Source: Telmatactis stephensoni (Eukaryota > Cnidaria > Anthozoa > Actiniaria > Isophelliidae). From it: a stretch of DNA of 64,000 bases. The position numbers and the translations under genes were made by a program. The notes under the pieces were generated by a model. That model was not told the DNA's origin. It worked only from the letters and a program-made list of their open reading frames with translations, and did not search any database. Position 1 is the stretch's first letter; the number at the start of each line of letters is the position of its first letter. This document shows, one piece after another, positions 45,843 through 57,068 of this stretch. The DNA lies in the NCBI GenBank assembly GCA_029948255.1, contig JALIZF010001787.1, positions 434,001-498,000 of the forward strand. Direction: 5' to 3'.

Positions 45843-46502
45843 ATGTCAAAGTTATTTTTAATACGACCTGGTAAATCGAAGGAGATGAGAGATGATTCTC
45901 CAAAGAAGAAAGAATGGTCAAGTGATTCGGATCTTCACCGCCTTCCTCCATTATCACCATCAACGTCGGCCATAACAAGCCCACGGCTTTCTCGAAAAGA
46001 GGATCAAAGACTGCTTACTCCGAGGCCTCCTACACCATGTCCCAACAGAAGAGAAAATTTCATAGTTGGAAAGTCACGCTTAGTCCCGTTATCCCCCACT
46101 AATTCTGCACAGAGATTGTCCCTTAATCTTGATACTCTTAAAGAAGAAATTGTGGCTATTGAGGATTCAAGGAAAAATGGCTCTCCAGATCGAGATAAAA
46201 TCTCGCTGTTGGACAGTCCTAGAATGTGTGTCAGAAGCTTGCCTTCTAGTCCTATCATGCGACGATCTGTCTCTAGACAACGAAGCATTCCTCTTAGACG
46301 CTTGAACAGCGATTCGGAACACTCTTCAAAAGAAGATCGGATTGTTGAATGGATTCGAGATGTTCAAATGTACGAAAACAGTGTATTTTCTGATGATACT
46401 GTCGAGTCGACAAGTGATTCCAGCGAGCAGGAATTAAGTAGCAGTCCCGGTTTACCCGCAATACAGGAAGATGTTACATACCGATATTCAAGCTTAAGTT
46501 GA
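45843..46502 (+). CDS. Orphan Ser/Pro-rich intronless protein, 219 aa
   Basis: I do not recognise this protein. The first real ATG is at 45843 (MSKLFLIRPGKSK). The frame is uninterrupted to TGA and its codon use looks coding. Most of the chain should be disordered: it is rich in Ser, Pro, Arg and Lys, with many SP/TP sites (PPLSPSTS, LLTPRPPTP, VPLSPTN, SLPSSPIMRR) that suit proline-directed kinases. RRSVSRQRSIPLRRL suits basophilic kinases or 14-3-3 binding. A single short helical segment, RIVEWIRDVQMYENSVF, precedes an acidic Ser tail. There is no signal peptide, membrane span or catalytic motif. A cytoplasmic or nuclear phospho-regulated adaptor is only a guess. It is divergent from STT3A with 2.1 kb between them. 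Confidence 0.7.
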   Translation: MSKLFLIRPGKSKEMRDDSPKKKEWSSDSDLHRLPPLSPSTSAITSPRLSRKEDQRLLTPRPPTPCPNRRENFIVGKSRLVPLSPTNSAQRLSLNLDTLKEEIVAIEDSRKNGSPDRDKISLLDSPRMCVRSLPSSPIMRRSVSRQRSIPLRRLNSDSEHSSKEDRIVEWIRDVQMYENSVFSDDTVESTSDSSEQELSSSPGLPAIQEDVTYRYSSLS

Positions 46503-47879
46503 CCTTGAATTTATCAAATTCACGCCATCGACTCAAAGTTGCAGAGCAACTTGTCGTCAAAGATTTATGGATAGAGAAAGTACAATTAAGGAGGTATTGA
46601 CAAAGCATTACTCGAGAAAGACATTGTGAGACCAATTGAAAAAGGCTTCAAAGAGGGTAACTAGAATAATACCGGATAAAATATTATCCTCCATTTAGAA
46701 CGGATTTTGATTAACAAAAGTCACCATTTTAGACTGGCTTTGGTATTCAACGCGGGACAAAACAACAGAACCTAAGAACTATAAACTAAGTTAAACTTTT
46801 TGTTATCTTTTGTCAACAAAAACATAATGATGTTTGCTTGTGAAATTCTTTCCTTATGCTTTTGCTTTTACTTTATTTAAATAAGAAAATACATTAATCT
46901 TCAAGTTTTTATCGACATTAATTTACGTGCTCATCATTCCGTATTTCAATTAAAAACTCAGTTGGCGTATTCGTCTGCGCAGGCTATAGAACAAAGACTC
47001 ACTTAAACAATCTTTTGATTGGCGCCACAAGTAGTAGAGTCGGTGTTTTGAAACTTTACTGTAAATATTATCTGCATATGAACTAAATGTCAGCAGGTAG
47101 TGGAAAATGCTACTACTTCCAGCTGACTTCAATAACAAGAAAAAGCCAAAATAATACTGTTGATATCAGAAAGTGGGTTTATTTCTGGCATTACGTGTGA
47201 TCATTTAAAAGCTTCACTCCTTCTTGACACCATATTATCACGAGGAAATGATTCACTTTTGCTACGAGGGCTACGGGCCACACACGAATATATATATTCA
47301 AATACCAGTAACGTACATCACACTGCGCGCAACTGACTGATGCCTACGAATTAAGAGGAGGTATTTTTCCATGACGAGTAATAATGGCGAAAAGCGCCAA
47401 AAACTAGACCTTCGTGCGAGTTTTAATCCAAATTTTCGTTCAGGATTAACACTCAAATCCTTTTTCTTCCGGTTAAAAACTGATTTACCAAGATAAAATG
47501 CCTGTTTAGTGTTTAAAACGGATTTTTGAACTGTACAAAGACTTTCTTGAAGTTGTGTTGGGATTAAGCTTCTTCAAGCTGAATATAAAGAAAACATATA
47601 GCAAATGAGCAATTGGGGGAAGGCCTAAACGTCATTTTCAATCCAAATTTTCGCTTTGGATTAACACTTTGATTCAACCGTTCATCGGCCAAAACTATTT
47701 ACAAACAACTTAAACTTTCTGACAGAAATGATTTTAGTTTTGTACAACAGCTATTCTTCAACTCCGGGCGGAGTTTTTGTCGCTCACTGCTCGAACGTGA
47801 AAAAAAATTCCCTCTTAATCGGTTTAAATAAGGAATGGACGAGATCTGCAACACCGTATAAGAAGAGTACGGTCGTTTC

Positions 47880-48084
47880 AACAAACAAACAAACAAACAA
47901 ACAAACAAACAAACAAACAAACAAACAAACAAACAAACAAACAAACAAACAAATAAACAAACAAACAAACAAACAAACAAACAAACAAACAAACAAACAA
48001 ACAAACAAACAAACAAACAAACAAACAAACAAACAAACAAACAAACAAACAAACAAACAAACAAACAAACAAACAAACAAACAA

Positions 48085-48134
<50 letters not shown>
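47880..48134. repeat. (CAAA)n then (CAGA)n array
   Basis: About 50 CAAA units with one TAAA interruption near 47952, then about 11 CAGA units from 48089. Both strands stay open in several frames only because of the repeat. Confidence 0.97.
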
Positions 48135-48137
<3 letters not shown>

Positions 48138-48225
48138 AACAAGACAAAACAAACGTACAGTGACAAAACACTGAAAAGTACTCAGTATACTCAGTGCATT
48201 ACTGACTTAACAAAAACAAATTACA

Positions 48226-48590
48226 AACAAACAAACAAACAAAAACAAACAAACGAAAACAAGACAAAACAAAAACAAACAAAACAAAACAGAACAGAAC
48301 AGAACAGAACAGAACAGAACAGAACAGAACAGAACAGAACAGAACAGAACAGAACAGAACAGAACAGAACAGAACAGAACAGAACAGAACAGAACAGAAC
48401 AGAACAGAACAGAACAGAACAGAACAGAACAGAACAGAACAGAACAGAACAGAACAGAACAGAACAGAACAGAACAGAACAGAACAGAACAGAACAGAAC
48501 AGAACAGAACAGAACAGAACAGAACAGAACAGAACAGAACAGAACAGAACAGAACAGAACAGAACAGAACAGAACAGAACAGAACAGAAC
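48226..48590. repeat. (CAAA)n grading into a 300-bp (CAGAA)n array
   Basis: Short CAAA/CAAAA units run to about 48290, then about 60 near-perfect CAGAA pentamers. The minus strand reads FCSVL repeats, which is not a gene. Confidence 0.97.
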
Positions 48591-50394
48591 AAAAAATCCA
48601 AAACCAAAACTACAAAACCGATGACGGGCCAAATCTCGAAACGTCAGAACTGTAAGTACTTTCTATTTGTACGGTGTTACAAATCATTCCATTCATTTCT
48701 TATTGCATCGTTATACACTGATGCAGCCCAAACTATTAATTTCCGGTACTTTGGGCTGAAACGGATGTGCAAGTACTTGACTCAGTTGACTAAACTTATT
48801 AATTGAAGAGATTCAGATGAAAATTACCTAAGTGACTGTTCTAATGAAGTTTGCTTCAATGGAGCAAATTGTTATTAAGCCTTTTTTCTAAGCCAAATAT
48901 CAATGTCTGGTAATTTTGGAAAGCATTACTTAGATTATTTTCATTTACAGTCTTCAATTGTAATTACTCGCTAGTTCCGATTGCACAGTACGAACCGGTA
49001 ACTAACGAGTGCCGGACATTTCATGCTATCAAGGATTCAAGGATTAACACAACGGGCAACACGACAGCTATCCCGCTGCAAGAGGGATTTCCACACAACA
49101 ACCAGCACGACAGACAAGAACACTCAGTAAGCCAGTAAAACAAACAAGGCGGGCTTCTAGTTCTAGAGACTTCTTTGAGACTCAAAGACTGAACACGATG
49201 ACAACAGAGAAATGTCTCTGTCATAAGACTATGACAACTAAAGTTTTGACGTGCTGTAAAAATTTGCTCTTCTATTGTTGAGAATGTAACTAATATTTGC
49301 TTACAGGCTGTGTGATTGGGTCCAATGATTCGCACTTGGAGGTCCATAGATGTGAGCTCTTCCAAAACGTTTTTTGATGGGTTTCGCATCTTATGTTGGA
49401 ATTTGCAAAAGGACATTTCACCAACTCCAGAGTTCTTTTTCAGTGCCTCTGCACTCTCATATACATGCACGGATAACATCAAAATGGTTGATGAGAACTA
49501 CATTTTCAAATCTTCTGTGTATTTGTTAGAGTATACCGCTGACTAGCCAGCATGGTTTACTGAGGAACGGGACAATAGTTCGGAAGTTTTACAGTTGGCT
49601 ATTCATGATCATAGTATTGCATTTAAAATGATAGTTGTTGCACTTTACGTTAAACAAATGCACATTTTTAGATTCTGTGTCAAAAAGTTGTTACATTTCA
49701 GTGTTAAGGTAATGCGCTCACGCATTCGTGCGCATCACTTCTGCGCATGTTTTCAGTTTTGCGCTTTTGAACGGGCTTCCTGTGTTCTAAATATTTGAAT
49801 ATGGCGGATGAAACGTAGCTATATTTACAGGCTTGTGTTTATAACAGAAAATTTAGCACCGTGACTTATACAAATTCTAACTTGTTTCGGTGTATTTTAA
49901 CCAATGCTAGGACATATCAAAAAAAGAAAAAAAATGTCGATAGGTTTTTGAAAAAATCGTGAAAAATCATCAAAATCGTTCAGTGTCATAGCATCGAAAC
50001 TATCATCGTGATCCTCGATCCATTTTCTTTATTGTTTTGTTGTTCCCAACTCAAAAAAATCAGAGAATTGAATGTTAGTCAGTGGACAAAAGTTTGAAAT
50101 CAAAAGGCAGAGTCATGCAATCAAACATTTTGGAATCTGGGAGCGTTACCGCATTTGGTTAATAACTAATTGAACTAATTAACTATTTTTACTATAATGA
50201 AGGACTTGCGTACGAGGGTACGAAGAGCCAATCAAATAACAGCAAAACAGAGAGAATACATACAGTGCCAATCATGACGTAAATGGTCAATCGAATGAAC
50301 CCTTTGGCAGTATGTACGGTTTAACAGTCTTCGCTAGGTTCGTCACCTATCAGGAACAGTTAGCAAAAGCCATTTTCCACTATCAACAGCCATT

Positions 50395-50907
50395 ATGAAC
50401 AAGAAAATCGTTCTCGCCAGTTTTTTTCTACTATTAATCTTTGGAATTTATCTTGAGGAATGTCAAGCATTAGCCGGAGTTTTGACTCCCGTGGCTCGAT
50501 CTCATCGGCGCTGTCGTCGTTCCAAGCACCACTCCAGAAAACGAACCCGTTGCCATCGACGCCACAAGCATCGCAACTCAAATCGACGAGGAAGAGATTT
50601 AACTTGGCTATGGTAAGGTATATATTCGTATGCCGTATCAATAATCAATCAATGAATCAATCGAAGAGCATCGCGCGTATCAAGTGAAATTTAGTAGTTT
50701 ATTAGTTCAGTAGTTCGACCTTTTTTGTATCTATAACATGTTATTCCATGTAACTTATCATGACGCAATGGAAAATAGCCTTCAATTCTCTTCTTTCCTT
50801 AATTCTCTCTTGTCCCTTCTCGTTGTAGGTCAACATCACTTGAGAGTCTCAACAACAAGGAACCCAAAGTGACTCCAATAGTGGATGTCTTGTTCCCGGA
50901 CGACTGA
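50395..50907 (+). CDS. Secreted Arg/His-rich basic peptide precursor, 98 aa (2 exons)
   Basis: I do not recognise a family. Exons 50395-50612 and 50829-50907 join in frame (297 nt) across a GTAAGG...TTGTAG intron. Residues 1-26 are a strong signal peptide (KKIVLASFFLLLIFGIYL, cleavage likely near QALA). Residues 35-67 are extremely basic, with clusters such as SHRRCRRSKHHSRKRTRCHR and HKHRNSNRRGRD, and hold two cysteines. After the intron comes a short acidic tail ending VDVLFPDD. A cationic core with an acidic tail is a layout seen in antimicrobial peptide precursors. The dibasic sites could also mark a processed neuropeptide, or the His/Arg run could bind metal or nucleic acid. AATAAA lies at 51191. 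Coding status is likely; function is inference. Confidence 0.7.
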
Positions 50908-51355
50908 AATATCACAATGCTGGAAATAATTGTGAATCAGAATGCATTATCATTATGAAACACTTTCATAAGACAGAAAATATATGAATTAACTCTTTGA
51001 GTTGTATTATTTATAGAAATATATATAGAAATAGCTATGCTATATTATATATATTACTTTCATCGAATTATATTATTACATATCTACACATATACATTTA
51101 TATTAATTAGTTTTTCTTTTTCTTTCATTAGTTATTGTAGTGATATTAGCTTTTCGTTAATCTATTGTATGTAAAATAGCGCTATATAAATAAATAAAAT
51201 TATTATTATTATAATTATTATTATTATTTGTACCGTTCAGTTTCATTTCAATATGTACTGTAGCTAGCTTTAATTTTATTGTACGTGGTAAATAAAAATC
51301 TTTGAATCAGACTTATTGTGAGTTGCATAGAAAAACATGTATTGACAGCAGACAC

Positions 51356-51412
51356 TAGAGCAGATTTCGAATGAATGTGAAACTTACCGCGCCGTGCCGT
51401 GACCGTGACCAT
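51356..51412. mobile_element. Family A MITE end fragment
   Basis: TAGAGCAGATTTCGAATGAA followed by CCGCGCCGTGCCGTGACCGT, then unrelated sequence; the other half is missing. Confidence 0.65.
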
Positions 51413-51796
51413 TTTATATTTTAATCGAACAGGAACAAAAATATAGTATTTGAAAAGAGCACACCAAAGTTAGCAAAACTTCAAATTTTGAACGGAGGTA
51501 ATTTCGATGAATAGCGCCAAAGTTATGGGCTGCCGAAGTTGATGCTTTTATCATCATTTTAACGTTTCTAGCAGCGAGTTTCTAAACAAAAAGCACCAAC
51601 TTCGGCCGCCCATAACTGAGAAAACGGAGCATTATGCTTGGGCTTGCGCTTGCGTTGCTAGTGAAAACCAGGTTTAAAGTCAAATAGTCACAAAATAAAC
51701 AATCGATTTACGATTTACAATGTGTATTAGCCTAAAATTTATTTCGCGAGGGTGCGGGAATTGCAGTAATTATCGTAACTAACCTTGTGAAAATAA

Positions 51797-52525
51797 TTCA
51801 GCGTGATTGGCTGCGTTGTTGTGATTACATCAATAGATAATTACTTGTAAATGACTCTCATTGTGGAGAAAGGTGTTATTAAGATTATAGTCCAAATATA
51901 GCTAGTCAGTTCGTCCTTGTGCGGAACACAAATTACAAAATAAATCTTAATGGAACTATGTGCTATGTGCTAAAAACAGCAGCAATTTTGTACTGTTTGA
52001 TTGGAGTAATAATGTTGAATTCGCAGCTGTAAATACGTAAGAAGACAATTCGTCATGATTGGTTACGTTGTAAATACGTCATCAGTTCACCATGATTGGC
52101 TGTGTTGCTATAATGACGTCATTAGATAATAGTTTGTGATTCGTCTTGGATAGACTTGAAGGACACTCACTTACTTGAACTGGTGCTTTCAATTTCTACG
52201 AATTACAGAAACAAACTATTTTACTAGCCCTTTGCAAGGGTATAAAAGTCGATCACATTATGGTGTAATGAAAGCAAACAAACTCGCTTGTCTCACAACC
52301 ACGCTCGTTTTTAGTCTCTTTTTAAACTTTTACAAAACAGGAAACCCAACGGTACTTGGGGGGTGGCTTCATGAGCCCTGTCCGAACACGTCCGTCATTG
52401 TAGGTACGTAAGGTGATATACCGTTGTGATTGGCTCGCATTGTTGTAAATACGCCCTCAGTTCACTGTGATTGGCCGAGTTGCTGTACTGACATCATTAG
52501 ATAACAGTTTGTGATTCGCTGCTCT
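51797..52525. repeat. Diverged direct repeat units
   Basis: GATTGGC, GTTGCTATAATGACGTCATT and AGATAATAGTTTGTGATTCG at 52090-52145 recur with changes at 52430-52525. A partial earlier copy lies near 51805-51850. They look like pieces of one unidentified repeat. Confidence 0.5.
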
Positions 52526-53133
52526 ACATCGTACAACCTATGTCCGATCACGGAGCACAGCTCAAGATCTAAAGTGTTGGTTTTAAAGGAAAAACTGACC
52601 GGCTGAAGGAGAGAGACCGCCAACTAACTAAACGCACGTAAACGCACGTTATTTAATACTTCCACGTGACACAAAATGCCTTTTGCTTTGGGGGAAAGCT
52701 ATAGTAATTCAAAACAAACAAAATGGCATCGGGATTGGCAAATCTAAAGCTCAAAAGAAGTCTACAAATCCCTTGCAGTTGATTTTGCAAAGTGTTTATG
52801 CAAAAATTCTAAATTCTAGCTGACCCCAAGGCATTATGGGCATGTGAAAGTAGAGAATACCATGTTTCAGCTCCCTAAAACTGGATTTGACTCCGACCTC
52901 CAACAGCGTTGAGAGGCGAGCCAAGTACTACACCACTCTTGGCACCCATAGCCGGCTTTGCCAGTTGCGAAACAAGCAAGAATAGACAGAATATATACGA
53001 ATGCGAAGGGCAGGCAAGAAGTGAACAGGAAAAGATGGAAAACTGTTTCGATCGGATGTCTCTATGCTGTCCCTTCTTTACCTTTATAAAGCCAGTTTGT
53101 ACGGATACAGTGGTCGTGCGAGTTCACATCTGA
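52268..53133 (+). CDS. Weak candidate: small secreted Cys-containing protein (2 exons)
   Basis: A TATAAAAG box lies at about 52241. The ATG at 52268 opens a frame starting KANKLACLTTTLVFSLFLNF, which is signal-like. The exon reaches a good donor (G|GTACGTAAGG, 52403). An acceptor at 52904-52906 (CAACAG) restores the phase and gives 75 more codons to a TGA, 120 aa in all. The second exon has six cysteines, two adjacent (LCCPFF), but no pattern I know. The phase agreement could be chance and the acceptor tract is poor. It overlaps the diverged repeat region. Treat as a hypothesis. Confidence 0.22.
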
Positions 53134-53970
53134 TTTCGAAACCAGAGACCGAACACTATAACCAACTCACTTGTCCTGCCATGCGCATGCGTACCTTAGG
53201 GTTTTTGGAATTTTAAAATAACTCGGACTATCCACACGATAAGAAATATGTCATGTCTATTCTGTTTTAATATCCCAACCTTGTGCGCAAGAGGTCAATA
53301 GTTGTATTTGGGTAATGCGAGATTTTTTGACAAGGTACTAAAACCTGACAAGCTTGTCAAGATAGCTTCAAGATAATACAAGTGCAATACTAATTAACGT
53401 TTAGATCAAATTTGGTCAGGTATTCCACATCAAAAATAAACAATATCTATAACAGACCTCATGCGGCTTACAGCCATACATTAGTATGGTTTTGGTTTAA
53501 TTGTCTTCTTCAAATATTATAAGACATGCAGTGCTGATTTTTTATTTTAAGTTTACTTCAACGAAATGAACAGAGTAAACTGCGGCTCTAGCGTGACTTT
53601 TGGCTCCATAAAGTGTTCATTTGTTAATGGCTTTGTTAATGATCCTTATCATTATAATCACCATCGGTATTTACCGTAAAGCTTAGTCAGTAAAGGTTAT
53701 AGTGCGGTCTTTGTGCAGCCATTGTTGTAATGGAATGGAATGCAAGGCACCCATACCGGACGTAATCCCAATGTGGTCTGTGCGTCTGTTCACTGATAGA
53801 TAAACGCACAAAGCACCATTGGCCACATATTTTCCTTGGAAAGTTTACATTCAGTGGTGTATATTATAGTGTTGTGATTCAAACCCTTTCAAGAATATCA
53901 AGAAACTGTCTGTGTAGAAAGCTACTGCTGACGCTGTCAGTCCAGCAGACGATAATCTTGCTCACTAATT

Positions 53971-54798
53971 ATGGGAGAAACAGGTCAAGCCTTTGATTTT
54001 AATTTTCGTGAAGGAAAACCATCAGATCCAATTCAATTTTATTCTGGTCACGAGACAGACGTAGTTTCACCACTACCGCCGTCTCCACGAAACCCAGGGT
54101 CGCATTCAGATCGCACTGCTGACAAAAGAGAGAAAATCGACAAGCGTAAACTGTCGCCTAAACCGTCTAAACGAACAAGAAAGATTTCTTTGTTTTCACA
54201 GCTTCACTTTAACGCACGATTTGATGACAAACATGGCAAATCAAGAAAAGTGTCCGCTCCAACGATTTCGTCTCTGGTGCCATGCTCGACTTTGCCATTA
54301 ACGGGTTACTCCACAGAGGATATATTACCAGATCTCAGCTCTGATTCTTCAACAAGCAGTGTCCAAAGCTCAACAAGTCTTCCCTGCCAGCTTGCAGTGG
54401 ATAACTCTATGATGTACGCAAGAAGGAAGTCTAGTGGAACGTGCAATATGGCAGGGAATGAGAAAGAAACCGCAAGCGTCAAGGATATCATTTACGAAAC
54501 CTTGAGCCTGCAGTTTGAAAACGTTACAGAATACAAACGAGAAGTTTGCGACAAACTTGGTAAGAATGTAAGCGAATTAGTTAGACGCCGAGTCGAGATA
54601 ATGAAAGAGGCTCTTGGACAGCCTTGTAAGATCGTCACGCTTGTGTATGTTGGAGCGATACGAGACAGCGGAATTGATGTTGCTACTCGAGCTGTTTTAG
54701 ATAACGATAAGGATATATTTACAGCGGCGTGTTACCGAAATGGTCACGTTTTTGCTATGGCTGCAGCAATGGTAGTGGCACTGGATTCATGGTCCTGA
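53971..54798 (+). CDS. Tctex1-domain (dynein light chain Tctex-type) protein, intronless
   Basis: This single 275-aa frame begins MGETGQAFDFNFREG and ends LDSWS. Residues 1-160 are a low-complexity Ser/Pro/Lys region with SP sites (PPSPRNPG, KLSPKPSKRTR). Residues 165-275 form a Tctex1 domain: VKDIIYETLSLQFENV, then CKIVTLVYVGAIRDSGIDVA, then the characteristic end around YRNGHVFAMAAAMVVALD. Family members with a disordered N-terminus (the TCTEX1D/DYNLT4-like group) bind dynein intermediate chain or other partners and act in cytoplasmic or ciliary dynein complexes. Which orthologue it is cannot be settled here. The lack of introns among multi-exon neighbours could mean an old retrocopy, although the frame is intact and looks selected. 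AATAAA lies at 55572. Confidence 0.85.
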   Translation: MGETGQAFDFNFREGKPSDPIQFYSGHETDVVSPLPPSPRNPGSHSDRTADKREKIDKRKLSPKPSKRTRKISLFSQLHFNARFDDKHGKSRKVSAPTISSLVPCSTLPLTGYSTEDILPDLSSDSSTSSVQSSTSLPCQLAVDNSMMYARRKSSGTCNMAGNEKETASVKDIIYETLSLQFENVTEYKREVCDKLGKNVSELVRRRVEIMKEALGQPCKIVTLVYVGAIRDSGIDVATRAVLDNDKDIFTAACYRNGHVFAMAAAMVVALDSWS

Positions 54799-55182
54799 TT
54801 GAGTGGCAACTTAGGTTGTCACCGTCTCCTAGCCTTACCCTTAACCTAGTTCTAGTGTCTGGGTCTTTGGAGTGGAGGGGAGAAGAGGGAGAAAAATGAC
54901 TCATTCTACCTGACTTTGGACATCGGACACAACACACAGTACAGCTAGGCAACGTGCCTCCTTCTTCTCAGCTTGTTCCCAGCTTTACATACGCCTTGCA
55001 TGGCTTCAGAGTATGTGAGTGGGGAAAGAGGAGAGGGAGGGTAGGGTAAGAAGGGGACGTTAGGCTCCTCTACATGAGGAAGGAAAGTTTCTATGACTAA
55101 TATTTTTTTGTCCGTGTGGGTTGCAATGAGGAGAAAATTTGACCATATCTCGTATGACAAGTGCATTTTCTAGAAAGGTGAG

Positions 55183-55290
55183 GTGTTAGCCTTTTTGCAA
55201 AGAAATTTTTCAAGTGAAATTTGTTTGTACAGGCGATTTGTCAAAAGACATTTATCAACTGTCTCGCTCCTGGGTCATCGACTAGAGCTT
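55183..55290. repeat. Dispersed repeat, inverted relative to 63655-63775
   Basis: Motifs in order: GTTAGCCTTTTTGCAAAG, AAGTGAAATTTGTTTGTA, GCGATTTGTC, CTCCTGGGTCAT. The same order appears on the minus strand at 63775-63655. Confidence 0.7.
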
Positions 55291-55517
55291 TTCGCACGGT
55301 CAAGATACGAGGATAGCTATATTTGGATCATTCACTGTATGAAAACCAGAGCAGGCATAGTGATCATGGGAGCGAACCTGTCAAATGTCATTTGTTCGAT
55401 CAGTCATTTATACGGGCAAATAATTTGTCATAGAATAGTTTGGCCGTGTCAGCGACGGGATTTTAAGAGGACAGTTTAAGTAGAAAGGTATTCTACCCTA
55501 TTTGAAAAGATGTCTTA

Positions 55518-55552
55518 AAAACAAACAAACAAACAAACAAACAAACAAACTG
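55518..55552. repeat. (ACAA)n microsatellite
   Basis: About eight tetranucleotide units. Confidence 0.85.
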
Positions 55553-56474
55553 ACTGAAACAAACAAAAACAATAAACTCTATTTAAATTCGGATTTTTTG
55601 TAGCAACTATATGCTAATATCTAGTCTGTGGAATACAGTAGTTCTGTGTGGAAATATAATATACAAGTGAAAACAATATTAATTAAAGTAAGCTTTTATG
55701 AGTCTGACAACAAACGGAAATCTGGAATATATAGGTCATGATATATATAATAGGTCAAAGATTATAATATAAAATAGAAAAATAGAAGTAAATTATTTAT
55801 ATTTTGATTTTACAAATATTAACTTGTGTTGTGTAATATTTTTTAACAAAAGCATTCAAATGGAACGATTGTTTTATCTCTTAGTGGTATAATTGTCCAT
55901 TTTCCCTAGTGCTCACTCTTTACAATGACCCCGCGCCACCCACCATGCCCAAAGGATAAACGTTTGATAACCTCTTTGTCGTTTGTCGCTTATGGTAATC
56001 TTTATCCACGAAGGAATGTAAGCATATTGAAAGCATATCAACAAGATATGTGTGTGTCCTCAAGTCTTCCTTTAGCTTTAGCAGAGAATGTGGACCAAGG
56101 TCAAGTATCATTTTGGACATTCTCCAGGCGGGACCATTGATATTTGTCTTACGCAAATTGTTTTGAGCAGTCTTCGTATGGCTGAAAGGGGTCCCTCTGG
56201 TCTCTCAAGACAGAAGACACCAAATTGAACGCTCCCGTTGTATCAATGGGACGGCATTTTTTGGGACGCCATGCATTTCTCTCCCTTGAAGTTGTAGTAA
56301 AATGCTTGTAAATATCTTCTTTTAATCACATTTTCGTTATTAGACTTGATTTTCTTGAATTTTTGCACTGTACCATATCTTCGAGAAGATAAATTTTGAA
56401 ATATGCGTCTCCTAAAATAGTCTAATGATTCCACGTGACTCGTGACACGTGACATTATTTTCCAGAGAGGCCAA

Positions 56475-56553
56475 TTTCAAGTGTTTTTGTAGACATCATG
56501 GCACTGACAAGGCAAAAGCCCGGCGCAGTTCGCTTCGCACTCATTCAAAAACT
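56475..56553. mobile_element. Family A MITE half copy
   Basis: TTCAAGTGTTTTTGTAGACA through CGCACTCATTCAAAAACT matches one half of the family; the other end is missing. Confidence 0.5.
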
Positions 56554-56816
56554 AGGGAAATTTAAGAGGCCAAGAGTTCTATGACTGTAAAGCCGGCTCA
56601 ATGATTTGTTTTGAAGCGGTCGCACGGCCAATCGCCGAATACGAAGTTCTTCCGATTTCCTTCGGTTCGAATTGGCTCAAAAAAGCAATTACTTGAATTG
56701 TTGCTGTTTAAACTGTAAAACTGAAGATAGTTTGTACTTGCACATGCATATACGAAATACAAACTCAATCTCATTTGGTAATCATGTGAAAATTTAAAAG
56801 GAAAAAGGAGTTTGGT

Positions 56817-57068
56817 TTTACTGCGAAAACGCTGCGACCGGCAAGTGTAAACTTTCAGTTGGATTTTTTTTTTTGATCCGCCAATCATGTGAAGGGGCGG
56901 AGCTCATGTAAATGCCCTCGATCCGACCTCGATCCACGTTTGCCATCCACCTTGAGTTTGCCTTGAGGGCATTTGCATAAGCGGCTCTGTCCCCTCCACA
57001 TGATTGGCGGAAATCCATCTGAAAGTTTGACTCGTTGTTGGCCGCGATACAAGAGTTTTCGCAGTAAA
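56817..57068. mobile_element. MITE, 252 bp, arms about 105 bp
   Basis: TTTACTGCGAAAAC, AAACTTTCAG, CCGCCAATCATGTGAAGGGG and ATGCCCTC on the left are answered in reverse order on the right (GAGGGCATTTGC, CCCCTCCACATGATTGGCGG, CTGAAAGTTT, GTTTTCGCAGTAAA). Confidence 0.8.

Larger units (their letters stand above)
46503..50394. other. Spacer dominated by simple repeats
   Basis: Two direct copies of AATCCAAATTTTCG lie at about 47429 and 47640. Large CAAA/CAGA/CAGAA arrays lie at 47880-48590. The remainder is AT-rich with no recognised gene. The 153-codon minus frame at 49021-49482 was considered and not accepted. Confidence 0.6.
50908..53970. other. Spacer with repeated 350-bp units and a weak gene candidate
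   Basis: It holds the 3' flank of the basic peptide gene (AATAAA at 51191), a family A MITE fragment, related units at about 51797-52145 and 52405-52525, and the candidate gene at 52268-53133. Beyond 53134 I see nothing until the Tctex1 gene. Confidence 0.5.

Noticed and set aside
47699..48632. Six long frames with KQTN, CLFV or FCSVL repeats
   Set aside because: Pure simple-sequence translation of CAAA, CAGA and CAGAA arrays.
49021..49482. Minus-strand 153-codon frame with Cys-rich C-terminal part
   Set aside because: No signal, domain or splice partner seen, and composition is uneven. It could be a decayed fragment; transcripts would be needed.
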